A stretch of 64,000 nt of DNA from positions 14,694,001-14,758,000 of the forward strand of contig JBANAY010000003.1 in NCBI GenBank assembly GCA_037952775.1, given 5' to 3'. Made by a program: the position numbers and the translations under genes. Position 1 is the stretch's first letter, and each line of letters starts with the position of its first letter. The notes beneath the pieces are model-generated. The model made no database searches and had not been told where the DNA came from. It saw only the letters and a program-made list of their open reading frames with translations. This document shows, piece by piece, positions 1 through 12,800 of the stretch. The stretch is from Clonostachys chloroleuca. Taxonomy: Eukaryota > Ascomycota > Sordariomycetes > Hypocreales > Bionectriaceae.

Positions 1-3000
1 ACGACCTGGACTGGTCGAACGTTGTCGCGGCAGGCTCGTCGGTGGTCACGGCAATGTTGCCCGTCTTGGATGAGTATAAGGTCTCGAAGCGCGCGCTGCG
101 AGAGTACTATCACGAGAAGCTCGCGCCCTCGAGCGACGTTGACCTCTTCATCTGGGGCCTTGACGAACAAGCCGCCGTTGAGAAGATTGCTAAGATTGAG
201 TCGTGCGTGCGCAACTGCATCCTGGCCGAGACGACGACGATCCGCACCAAGAACGCCATCACGATTGTGAGCCAGTACCCGACCCGCCACATCCAGATCG
301 TCCTGCGCCTCTATAAGTCCGTCTCCGAGATCCTGACCGGCTTCGACGTGGACTGCAGCTGCTTCGCATTTGACGGGACCCAGGTGTACGCGACACCGCG
401 TGGCATCACCAGCTTCTGCTCGCAGACCAACACAATTGACCTGTCGCGACGAAGCCCGAGCTACGAGAGCCGCCTTGCCAAATACGCCCGCCGCGGGTTC
501 GATATCTTTTACGCCGATTTTGACAGGAAGCGCATCGATCCGACGGTGTATGAACGTTCGCTGGTGCGCACTCTTGGCCTCGCTCGCCTTCTTATCCTCG
601 AGCGGCTTCCCACTGAGTCTGACCGAGAGTCGTACATGAACCAACGACGCAAGGAACGTGGCCGCCCACCTCTTGACAGCTCGCGCAACTCGAGGAACCA
701 GTTGCCTGGTAACATTAAAGACCAGGATCCCCAGGATGTTGCCGAGTGGGTTGTCGAGGACGAGGTGTCGAACTACCACACCTTCACCATACCGTACGGC
801 CCTTACTACAACGCCAAGAAGATTGAGAAGCTTCTCTACGTCAAGGACATGCTCCTGAACGCAGAATGGAATCACAAGAAGGACAGGACTGTCAGTCTCC
901 ACCGCCACCCCTGCTTCATTGGAGACGTCGAATCCATCGTCCACGACTGCTGCGATAGTTGCCCAGAGCCAAAGTCAGACGAGGAACTAAAGGTTTCCGA
1001 GGAAGAGAGCAAGATATATGTCCACGGCGAGATTGAATTCATGAAAGACGACCCTGGGAGGCAGGCGATTGGGAGTTTCAACCCCTTGACGGCCGACGAC
1101 TGGACCGACATGGCTTACCTTGGCAATACCCAGGAGCTTTGCATGTTCATAACCGCCGGGGACATCGATGGCATCAAGCGGTGGTGTTCTGTCGAGAAGA
1201 ACGATGTAAACCATCGCGACCACACTGGAAGGATGCCGCTGCACTTGGCTGTTATGTCTGGCCAGTTGGACATTGTCAAGGTGCTCATTGACAACGGCGC
1301 ACGAATCACCTCTCGCGTCCAAGACGGCTTTACGTCCCTTCACATGGCGGCTTCCATCGGCAGAGCTGACATCATCAAGGTACTGGCGGAGAAATCCGAG
1401 GAGAACGAAGAGATGGAGGATCAGAAGGAAGATGCTCGCAAGAAAGAACGGGCCCTCCAGCAGCCCGAGGGTGCCGATAGCCCCATGAAGGATGTCACAT
1501 CTGACGCAGAGTCTGACGCAGACTCCGACGTGGAAATGATAGATGAGTCTGATGCCAACACCGACTCTGAAAATTCGGAGGACGCCATAACGGAAGGCTC
1601 ATATATCAAAGTGAACAAGGAAGAGGAGGCACTGGAGGACGACCCATATGGCCCCGACTTCTTCGACATGAACGTCCTCGCCTGGGACACACCAGTGAGC
1701 CCGCTGCATGTTGCCATCCTTGGCGGCCACCGCGAGGCGATAGAAACACTTGTTTCGTCTTTCGGAGCAGACATCTTGCTCCCAATAAAACACAAGAGCA
1801 GCCGCGGCTCGGTTAATACCGCAATCCTCAATTTAGTTCTCGCGAGTCGACTCCCCAGCAAGCAGGCGGCCGAGATCATTAAGAGCCTTGTCGGACTGGG
1901 TGCCAAGCCCAGTCAAAGCGACATGAACCAGGTGTCTGCCGCTCATGGAGCTGTGATTCTGGAAAACGTTGTAGCGTTGAAGGCCATGGCGGACAGTGAC
2001 CTCCCCTCGACCCAGGCCGGTCTGAACCACATGGTCAACGTTGGGTATACTTACACGCCAAGATACCGGACCGCCCTCGTGACGGCAATCTTTAAAGAAG
2101 ATGAGGAGCTTGTTTCGGCCTTGCTGGAGCTCGGCGTGAAACCGTCCTTTACTTTTGAAGATTTCCGCGAGGCAAGGCTACGGGAAGCCAAGGAAGAACA
2201 TATAAGCTGGGACCACAAAGAACTCATGGCGACCTACAACACTGAGATTAAACAGCCCATTATCCACGCCGCCAGGTCACCCATTCCCGGGATTGTGTTA
2301 GCCCTCCTGGATGCAGGGGCTGATGTCAACACTCTGAACCTCTCCGCTGGCATGCTCCTCAACGACGAATCCGCTCGGTCGACCCCAAAAACTGTCTTGG
2401 ATTATGTCAGGGCAGAGATTGCGACCTGCAAGTCCACTAGAGCCGGAAGGAAGCCTGAAAAGCCAGAAGTTCGCAAGATGCCCGAGTTGCAGCCCGACGA
2501 GAAATACCTCGAAGGCCTTGCTCCTGGCAGCTACAGACACACAATGGTCTCCCGAGACATTGAGCTTGCCAAGTTAGCCGCGGCCGCCATCCAGAAGGAA
2601 TGTGACGAAAATAACAAGAGGAATAACACACAAATTGACCGCAAGCAAGAAGAGCTGGAGGAGGCCCGCATCAAGGAATTAGAGGAACTGGAGCAGGAGC
2701 TGGTGAAGAGAGGTGCAAAGGAATTTTATGAATTGTATTCAAACTTGAAAAAGAAGGAGAATGAGGAGAAGCCAAAGGACAATCGACAAGGCTCTGCTGA
2801 AAATGACGAGTTTGACATGAAGCAATACTACATCAGTGAATACTACAACGACAAACGGCTCGATGGAGAGAAGGAGAAGGCCTACACCAGTTTGTAAGTA
2901 TAAACATGGCAGTCTGCTCTTGCGGTAAAGAGACTAACGCCGTGTTTAGGTTCGAGGCCGCCTGGAAGGGAGATGCCAACACTGTCAAGTCGTTGACACT

Positions 3001-5112
3001 GCACGAGAGAGATGACGGGGAAGGGGGCAAACTCCCACCCCTTCTCATCTCCACAACAGATTCGTGGGGACTCAACGTATTCACCATTGCCGTCGTGAAA
3101 AACAACCTGACCCTTGCCCAGATTATTCTTGACATCACAGCAGCCCAATACGTCCCCGAGGGGTCACAGAAAGCCCCGAAGCGTCGATTCCGGATTCGTG
3201 GAGCCGAGGATGCGAGCGACTACGACGAGGACGAAGAGCAATACGGCGGCAACGATATACTCCTCACCTCGGAGCTGGTTGATGATGATTTCACCATTGA
3301 AGACCTCGGCGCGCTGAGTGCATCAGCCGGAACTGAGACTACGCCCGCGGACCTGATTGTGGCGTCTACGCCTTTGTGGGCTGTTCAGAAACCGATCAAC
3401 GTCTGCGCGAGCGACATTCACCGTGGAGAGTCCAAGGTTTGGGAGCCAAGTTTCTACTGGAGAAGATGGAGTAGCCCTTCTGTACGTCCCGCGTAGCCCT
3501 TACGGTCAAGAGGAGAACGATGCTAACATAGGGATAGACCGCTTTTAGCAGCGTAGTAGATGATTTCTGGGTCAAGAGTGACCTCCTATCTTTCGCCCTC
3601 GACTCTCAGAACGTAGATCTCATCAAGTTCATGCTACGAGTTGCCAAAGAGGCCAAGATTTCTGCTTTCGACGAAGGAAACGGCACATCTGAACATGATG
3701 ATTCGTGGCACAACCAGTTATCAGACCACCTGTCCCGTTACATCTCTCAAGGAAAATTGGATCTGGTCGAGCTGCTCATCACAGAGACTGGAGCGGGAAT
3801 GCCCATTTCCAAAATCTTTGGAAGCATCGCCATCCCCGAGGAGGAGCGCGAGAAGCCCAAGTACTACCAAGGCCTCAAAATTCGCGGCACGCACAAGTCG
3901 GACTGGGCGGCCGAGGCAGGCGGCGAGCAGCAGCGGGCTCAGGCGACACCGTGGCGTGAGAACACCACGTCGCCATTCATCAACGCCGTCTATGACGGGG
4001 ACCGTAGTGTCGTCGACTTCTGGCAGGGAGACGCGTGCGTTAGGATGTACGACACGTTTGGCACGCGGAACACGCACGCCAAGTCTATCAAGCGCATCGA
4101 AAAGGAGTACGGGACCTGGAAAAAGGCCGTCACGACCTGGCTCGGCCTCCGGAAGCACCTGGCTGTCCACTGCGCGGTGCTCAGGGGCAAGCAGTGGGGT
4201 GAGCACGATAAGGCGGTTGAACGTGTGCAGCACATGCTCGAGTGTGTGCCAAACAGCTTGACCAAGAAGTCAAACGGCGGTTTCGATCCTCTCTGGCTCG
4301 CCTTTTACTACCATCAGGTCGAGACGGCTAAGCTACTCATCGACGCCGGAGCCGAGCAGACCACACGCAACAACGATGGAGAGAACATACTACATGCCTT
4401 GTTATTCCGAGGTCCGCAGTCAAATACAGAGGAAGAACCGGACAGGACGCAGAAGAATCTTGACAAAATCGAAGCGCTGCTCAAGATGGTCGATAAGCGC
4501 CTCCTGGCAAATCTGTTCACTGATCGAAGCTCGACCGGCCCTACAGGGCTCACGCCCTTGGCGAGCTATATCAACCGTGGAGGGAGGAGCATCGAGTTGC
4601 TCCAGCTGATCCACCGCTACATGCCATCCGAAGGCTACACCATGTTTGACGGCTCGGGGCAGACACCGACGCACCATCTCGTCATTGACGGGAATAATCA
4701 ACGATCGCGGGAATTGCTGGAGGAGTTGGCCCGTCTCCATCCTCGAGTACTGATGCAGGACAACGCAATGGGCCAGCTTCCAATTGAGCTTGCATGGACG
4801 CTATACCTCCGCCACCAGACAAGGGAGGCACCCAGCATGCATTATCGATACTTTGACCTCAACACTGGTCGGAAAGAGCCCAAGAAGGCTGTGCAAGATC
4901 GGCCCAGCTTTTTGGGTGTTAACGACTCCACGATTGCCACTTACCGTGTCCTTCGAGCACTGACAGAGAAGGCCAAAGAGACCGGTGATGTCTCCCAGAG
5001 GTATATGATTAGTGTCAAGGATGCTCGCGAGGTTGCCAGACGGCTGTCAAGTAGGACTACGGGTGGAGACTCCAGGAGCACAGAATGGGACGAGGTGACG
5101 CAGTGGCATTAA
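1..5112 (+). CDS. Large ankyrin-repeat protein, 5'-truncated by window edge
   Basis: Three exons, 1-2893, 2950-3481 and 3538-5112, give 1665 residues in frame; the reading frame is open to the left edge, so the start lies outside the window. Both introns are GT-AG (GTAAGT and GTACGT donors) with branch-like CTAAC sequences. Ankyrin-type helical repeats are visible at about nt 1225-1390 (PLHLAV.., SLHMAA..), 1696-1760 (PLHVAI..), 2258-2335 and 4278-4400. An acidic Asp/Glu/Ser stretch covers about nt 1396-1640 and a charged coiled-coil-like segment about 2560-2790. The N-terminal part preceding the repeats resembles a conserved region of large fungal ankyrin proteins that I cannot name. Ankyrin repeats mediate protein-protein contacts; no catalytic domain is recognised, so the role is unknown. 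Codon use and GC content are normal, unlike the island downstream. Confidence 0.85.
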
Positions 5113-5527
5113 ATATTTTTGTTCCTTTGTAACTATCTATTCAGCATTGCTATATGTGAGCAGGTTACAGCTGAAGCAATAACCGTACCCTGTGAAAGTA
5201 TTGTTAAGCTGAGAATGACAAAGGAGAATAAATACATCTATAGGATCGACTAAAAGAAAGGACCAACGTAATGAGGTGGTGGGAAGAACAGTCACGGAAA
5301 AGGGTAATTGGTATAGCCCATCTTGCCGTAAATCTGAATTTTCACGCGCATGTCCTTCCCTGCCCTGCCCTTCTTCAATATCCGAGAACATCGTAGACCA
5401 GATACAAGCATACAACCACAGTGGAGAGGTTACTTCGAGTGCTACTTAGGCGTGTTATAAAACTATGGTACCCAGATTGATTTACACATACATGAAAAGA
5501 ACACTTTCCGTTGTGCTAGCACCGTTC
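5113..5527. other. Convergent 3' intergenic region
   Basis: This stretch lies between the stop codons of the ankyrin gene (plus strand) and the chitosanase gene (minus strand). It presumably holds both 3' untranslated regions. I see no coding sequence or repeat in it. Confidence 0.6.
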
Positions 5528-6322
5528 TTATGCGGAAAGCCCTGCGACTAGCCCCTCACCCAAAGCTCTGATGCTCTCCTGAAACTCCTCGCGACTACTA
5601 GCATCCCAAATAGCACCTTGAGCCCCTGGGACCGTGTTGTCACCAATGAATCCAAGATATAGGACATCGTTGGGGTCATGCCCATTGTTACCATTGAGAC
5701 CTTCGTTGGGGAAACACAGCTGGGCAAGGGCTATAGATGCCTCACCAGTTGATGTGAAGCCGTTTGTGTCACCCCAAACGCCATAGAACTAATTGATTTG
5801 AGCAGTTGTTTATAGACGAGTCAAGAGAAGGGAACACTCACGACTTTGTCATCGCAAACCACGGCCATGACACTGAGAGGCTTGAGGCCGTGATTCTGTG
5901 GACGGAATGACTCAGTACCAAAGACCACGTATGAATGTAGATTTGCGTCTAGGTCGTCAATGCCGTAATTGCGAACAGTGTCCTTAAAGGCCGTCTGTCC
6001 CTGACCAGTAGAGTCATTTGCGCAATCTCCAGCAGAGTTGTTGCTGCCATCACAATCAATGTCCATATTGTCGTATCCACCATTACTCTTGAGGAAGATA
6101 GCATTCTGAATATCACCACAGTAGCTGGCTCCTCCGTCGAAAGGTTCAGAAAGTCGATTGGAGCAGGGTCCAGCCTACTTAAGTTCAGTACGTCTAAACA
6201 AAACGCGAGGCCAATCTGCCACTAACCTTGTGCTTATTGTAAAGTGTTCTCAGGTTTTCTGGCAGCTCGTAGCTTGCAGCTATGGTAGCAAAGCATATAA
6301 GCGCCTGGATAGACTGCTTCAT
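5528..6322 (-). CDS. Secreted fungal chitosanase, glycoside hydrolase family 75
   Basis: Three exons (minus strand order 6322-6227, 6174-5842, 5788-5528) encode 229 residues; both introns are GT-AG. The chosen ATG opens a typical signal peptide ([16 protein letters not shown]). The mature protein shows the GH75 hallmarks: AGPCSN near the start, [46 protein letters not shown] and [10 protein letters not shown] followed by TGEASIALA. The Asp of WGDTNG and the Glu of GEAS are the likely catalytic acid pair, by analogy with characterised family members. The enzyme would cleave chitosan, the deacetylated form of chitin, outside the cell. Length matches the family (about 230-250 residues). It is intact although only about 3 kb from the RIP-mutated island. 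Confidence 0.92.
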
Positions 6323-7841
6323 GGTGATGGAGTTAACTGTAACAATAGTTAAACAACTAGAGGACGATGTGGTCACTGAGGTCTGGTAGTTCAAGTAGAG
6401 GCGCAGTTGAGGGACAGTGAAGAAGTGATGACTTTGATACTCTATTTAAAAAGCGCAGGAGTCTGTTATTAGAACTTCCCTTTTAGCTAAACCGAGTGCT
6501 ACTTTTGGCTCGTCTGATGACACCAAGAGGATATCATCCCATACCAGGATGAGTGTCTCCAATCCAAGCCCCTAATTCTTATCACTTGCCACATTCGTGT
6601 CTGTTAGCGGCGATCTTTGTCCACTGTCACCACACGTTTCTGGAAGTTGTGATGTTGCAGGCCAAATAACGATGGCAGCGTAATTTGTAGCAGCTCAATC
6701 TAGAGTATATGTTGTTCTCAGGAGGACGATGCTAATAATATAAGTCCGACTCCAGGTTCTTGTGTTTTAGTTTCGGCACCACTTCGTGCTAGTTATAATT
6801 CACACCTTCTATATTCAGCTACAAATAGAGGCATTTAGAAACTTCTAGCACTGTGAAACGTTTATTCCCCTTAGCGCAAGGAGCATAATAGATTCATAAT
6901 ATTTAATAGGTCCGAATTTTACAAATTACAACAAACGGATGCAACGCCTACAATTGCGACCCATCACATAGCTAAAAGCTGATGCCAGTCACGTCTCCCA
7001 GCTCCGCTAGTAGGTGCGCAATCCCCGTTACTAAGATGGCATTAAGTTTTGCAAGGCACTTATCCAAATTCTATTTATTAGACCTCAAAGTATACGGGAC
7101 GTTGAGAGTTACAACGAAATCGAATGCGGCAGGTTCTTAATCTGCGCTAAGAAATATCAAGTTTGGGCTTATGCTGTTTAAATGTTTGCTTTTGGATGTG
7201 TGCCACAGCCTCAAACAACTGAAATAAGACGTTATATCAGTAATTTCGTTCGTTTACTGGTTTCATTTCTATCCCGAGTGAAAAAGATGCTCTTTATCGT
7301 GTACTGATTGCAAACAGCGGTCCGTATTTGGCCCGTTGACTTATTGTTATTTAAGACAAAACATCGAATAAGGCACTGGAGGGTATACTCGTTATTCTTA
7401 TAGGATCTTACTTCTTGTAGCCTTCCTAGGGCATATGATGCCCTAAAGCTTTTCCTTCGTGGACATTGCATACCGCAAATTCCATGGCCTCGTTGCAGGT
7501 CTGAGTGATGGTTTATGTAAACAACCCTGCGGCAAGTTGTGGAAGGCTAATAAGCGTACCCCGGCCATATAAACTAGGCTAAACCTGTTACGAGAATTTT
7601 CAATCTTGACGTTTCAATCAATAAGAACTTAGTGTTGCCTAAGGTAACGTTGCCATCCGCGCACTGATATGTCCTTGCTGAACTCGTCATGCCGTCCAAT
7701 CGTTCCACCAATAGCACTTAGGTATCTGCTCAGGCAGTTCAGTTTTTCCTCGCACATCATTAACTTAGCGATTCAACGAAAAAGGTAACATCTCTTTGAT
7801 ATTCTTCTAATATCTTTAATCTCTCTAATCTGATGTTTCAC
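6323..7841. other. Intergenic region, chitosanase promoter side
   Basis: About 1.5 kb upstream of the chitosanase start on the minus strand. It is moderately AT-rich and has only short chance reading frames. I found no gene, tandem repeat or RNA gene that I can support here. Confidence 0.55.
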
Positions 7842-9015
7842 CTAGGCATGATATTCCCTCCTGACATTTTGGTATCGAAATGGACGAGAAGCCTCGACCG
7901 CGCGTACATTACCAAAGAAAACTCGCCGCTTATCCTGCGAAAAGACCCAAACCCGAATATTGGTACCGATAGCGCCAAACCAATGCATACGACGCTTGCC
8001 CACACGGAATTGGAAGATGATTTCTAGTGCAGTTTCGTGAGAGTCTCTCCAGACTAACATCCGCTCAGGTCTGCCTAATATGTAGAAGCCTCCACTTTCC
8101 TGTTTGCATCGCCAGCAGTGACCGTGAATCGGTGCCTTGTGCTAGATGAACCATCTTGGCCAGCTTTTTCCGGCGTGTATGAGATACGCTGTATCTTTTG
8201 CTGGTCCATCGGGGTGTCAGGTGCGTCGTCAAGATGCGGGCACTTGCTCAGAAGCTCTTTTTTGACCGTTGCGAACCGTTCGTCGTTGGCCGCCACGATG
8301 TGGGCGTGCTGAGGTTTGATTCTGCCCTTTTCAAAGCTCTCAGGCAAGACTTTCGCATGGTCTTTCTCCTTGCCAACAAAGATATGCTAAACTGAGGGCA
8401 TGTTTTCTTCATCCCAAAGAACAGTACCCGTACACCCGCTCATGTCATCCAAGTGCACCTTATCACCTTCCCAAAGACTCGCCGCGTTCAGATATTGATC
8501 CTCTTTTACCTTATACTCGCCATTTTTACCTTTATCGGCAGGTTTCGGATCTTCGCCCATCGTACGCGGTTTGATCGAGCAGAATAATGCCCCCCCCGGT
8601 GTCACTCGTCATGCCATCAACACTCTTGACATTCTGGACAGCTTTTGCGGTATTGATACTCTTGGAGCTCTGGGAAGTCTTCACCTTGCTGTCGACTTTT
8701 TAGCCGACCTTTCCAACTTCATTCTTTGCGCTGCTCATTATGCTGCTCTTGCTAGCGCTGTCGGACTTGTCGCCATTAATGGCCGTCTTGTTGTTGATTC
8801 CCTTGGAGTCCTGTCCTGAATCCTTGCTCGTATTTGCGCCCTTCTTCGAGTTCTTGCTTAGTGGCTTAACAGCAGTGCCTTTAGAGCTCTTGCTGGCATA
8901 TTTGCTATTGCTGATCATGCCAGGTATTTTTTTTGTTGGCATTCCTAGAACCGTTGGTGGCTTTCTTGTTCTTGATCTTCTTGGTTCCCTTGTTGGTCTT
9001 CTTAAGCTTGTTCAT
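7842..9015 (-). pseudogene. Frameshifted relic of a Lys/Ser-rich gene
   Basis: Reading the minus strand from an ATG at 9015 gives a Lys-rich start (MNKLKKTNKGTKKIKNKK), then a Ser/Lys/Asn-rich low-complexity segment, then a more ordered segment ending at 7842 (about 70 residues rich in Arg, Phe and Trp). The frame breaks at a run of eight A on the minus strand (8927-8934), at a TAA near 8700, at a run of eight G on the minus strand (8590-8597), near 8393 and near 8075. The pieces look like parts of one protein because the low-complexity composition and later hydrophilic composition continue across the breaks. I do not recognise the family. The gene directly abuts the AT-rich island, so decay at the transposon edge is plausible; two breaks at homopolymers could also be assembly errors. 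Confidence 0.5.
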
Positions 9016-9500
9016 CTTTTACTTATTATAAATCTCTTACTAATAAGCTATAGATCTAAACTAATCCTCTACTCTATTACTAAATAAAAAATCTAAACTA
9101 TTAATAGTAAGCTTAAGAATAATAATATCTTTTTTTTCTTACTCTATAAATATAATATTCCTAGCTAATTCTAAGCTATTAGATTATTATTAATAAGTTA
9201 TTTCTAGTTATAAGTATAACTATTAGTATTATTATAATACTTAAGCTATCTAGAAGAGTAATTTTCTTCTAATCTACTATTAAAAACTATATAAATTTTA
9301 TTTATTTCCTTCTATTACTTTCTTACTACTTAGTAATTAATATATTATAACTAGTTCTAATAAGTATATCTACTATATAGATATTAATAAGAGATATATT
9401 ATACTTATAGGTATTATATAGTATTATATTACTTTTCTAAATTATTTCTTTCTATAGAGAGAAATTATTATATATTTCCTACTTACTAATTATTTAGTTC

Positions 9501-9877
9501 TATTATAAATAACCCCTGTGTTATCTAACAGGACTATCCTTAGTTACTATATATAGTTATATATAATTAAACGATATAGTTAATATTCTATATATTAACT
9601 ATAATACCAACTGATTACTAATAATATATTCTATATTATATATATTATCTTAGTATATATATATATTTATTTCACTAGATAGAATACCCTTTTAGATAGT
9701 TATTAATAATATTATCTATATATCTATTATTACTAGCTCTATAATACTTATATATTAATAGTAACTCGTATTATATAGCCTAAGATAACCTGATTATACT
9801 ACTCAGAATAACCCTCTGATTAGTTTAACCCTGACCTACCCTAGACCCTATCTAGTATAAGTTATCTAACTATTATA
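9501..9877 (+). repeat. 5' LTR of the plus-strand Gypsy element
   Basis: This 377-bp direct repeat matches 16446-16822 along its whole length; most differences that I can see are transitions. The ends read TA...TA where TG...CA is expected, which is what RIP would do to both ends. AGTTC immediately precedes it. Confidence 0.9.
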
Positions 9878-12800
9878 TATTAATAACTCTTATTTAGCTA
9901 ATTATCTTATCTTAATCGCTATATAATAATAAAGAAGATACTATAGCTACTGTAGTACCCTAAGCCTAGTAATAATATACTTCTGCTGCTAATAATAACC
10001 TACCTACTCTAACTATTAAGGATAATACTATAGATAAGGATAGTAATAATAGCAGTAAGGATAATAATAACTATACTGAAGAAATATAGCTCTTATAAGA
10101 TCAGATTAACTAGCTTTATATATATCTTACGGATACTTACTAGGAGTTAGCTAATATAATAGCTATTATAGTATAATAAGCTGCTATATATACTAATCTC
10201 CAGGCCTAAGCTATAATTACTATTTAAAGAAGAGAGTTAGGATAACTACTTAAGCTATTACTACTCGAGATATTTAATAGAATCTAAGATAAACTCTAGG
10301 GATTTATAATTTAACTCTAAGTATACTTTAACTACTTTCCTATTATACTTAATACTAATAAAAGGAAGGTTATATATATCTATTTATAACTTAAGGGAGT
10401 TATACTTAACTAGTTTAAATCTATTATAAGAGAATACTTTAGTAGATAGAGAAGCTAGTAGACTATTAATATTATAATAAGTTTTAATTATTTTATAGAA
10501 GTTTTTAAATAAACTTTAGTATATTTAAGATAAGAAGTATAAAGTAGAATATAAAATTAATATACTTACTTAGAAAGAATTATATTTAACCTTTAGTATT
10601 TACTATTTCTAGCTATTAACTAAAACTAAATAGGATAAGAAATATACTATATCTTACTACTTTAACTAACTTAAAAAAGAAGTTTAGAAAGAACTATATA
10701 AGGAAAACAGGCTAAAAAATATTTATAAATATATAATTATAGCTATAAGAATTAATAACTAGTAATATTATTAGTAAACCTATAATAGAAAAGTAATTTA
10801 TTTTACTAATACTAGAAAACTATAATAGTAGTATACTATAGCCTCTAGGATATATATAGAACCTATAGAGCTAGAAGCTGTAGAGAAATATAAATACTAT
10901 AACTATAATAAGGTTAGATATATTTTATCCTAATATTTAGAATCTAAAAAAGATAAGAAAAAAGATTAGAAACCTGTTAAGAATAGTAAGAAGTAATTAG
11001 AAGTAATTAGGAAAACTAATACTAAAGTTTTAGAAATAATATATAAAATTAAAGAAATACTTATAATTATTATAATTCCTAAGTATTCTCTAAGAGATAT
11101 ACTTATTTTTTAAGAAGTACTAGAACCTGAGGAATATATAAAACTTAGTATAGCTAGGAAATAATAAGAAGAAATCTAATAGATCTTCTAAGAGCTTAAG
11201 GAAAAGCTTAAATAAGAGGAACTAGTTCTAGGATTTAGACTATCTACTAAATATAAATATATATTCTATTATACTAATAGAGTTATTCTATAAAATTCTA
11301 CTAAAAAGAAATAATACTAGTAGATAAAGATAGAAATTAAAGCTAAATATAATAAACTCTATATATATTACTAAAAGAAGATATAGAAATAATATCTAGA
11401 TATATTAGAAGAACTAGTTATTTTTAGAAATAATACTATTAGTATTATATAGCTTAGTAATAGTATATATAAAATACTAATCTATATAGAGATAATATAG
11501 ATATATAACTATCCTCTGGAATTATAGATAACCTACTATAATAATTAATATTAAGTATATTAAATAGAGAAAGCTAAGAATAATTTCTTTTTATACCCTA
11601 ATAGAAGAATATCTAATAAATATACTATAGAATAAATATAATAATTTATATATTAATAATATAGTATAAAATAATATATTATCTTTAAAGAAGATCTTAA
11701 AGAATACCCTAAGGAATATACCTATAGTGTACTACTAGTAGAATTATACCCTAAGCTAAGATATAAGATTTATAAGAAAGCTAAAATTAAACTATAATAT
11801 AAAAATAAGGACCTTAAAGATTAGGTAATAGCTAAATATAATAGCTAAATTAAATAATACTATAACTAGAAGTATAGGAACTATTTAGAAACTAAAATAA
11901 TAGTATTAGAACTAGTTAAATATAGTAATAATAATATAAACTCTACTAAAATATATTTATAGTAATATTAATTATAGGAAGAAGAAATAATATAATACTA
12001 TAAATAAGATATACTATCTCTAATAGATAGTAGAGAAAGTAGTAATATAGAGAAATAAGAAATTACCTCTACTAATAAAAAGGAATAGGATAAAGCCTAC
12101 TCTAATAATAGGATATCTATAATAATTAATAAATTAAATAACTAGAAAAGGAAATATAAATAATTTATTCCTAGTTCTATAGATAAACTAAGAACCCTTA
12201 TAGATATTCTAAAATAAATATCTAAGAATAAAAAAGAGTAAGAATAGCTTAAATAATAAGTTAACTAGGTAAAAAATAATATAAACTGTTTATAATAGGG
12301 CTATAGTATAGTAAAATAATATTAAATCAGAAGACCCTAGGAGTTATTAAGAGAGGAAATTTAATTAATATTATTATAGATATTAAGATTAAGGAATACT
12401 AGCTTATAATATAGATAGACTATAGAGTATTATATAATTATATCTTACTAATAGTAATTAACTAACTCTACTTACTATAGAGAATAAAGAAGAAGTTCTA
12501 TAATATTATAACCCTGGATAGAATATTATTTAAGTATAATAATAGAATTATTAACTCTAAGATTAATTATCTTATAACTAAAATCTAAGGGAAAAAATTT
12601 AATATTATATATAATCTAGTACTATTAAATTCCTATAATATTATATTAGAATTACTATAGCTATAAAATATAAACCTACTAATAAACTGGTTTACTAGCT
12701 ATATAGAGTAGAAGGATACTCTTATAAATCTATATTAGAATTAATAGAAATTAAAATTTTATTAGATATTAGAAGAATATAATAATTCTTTAATAACTAA

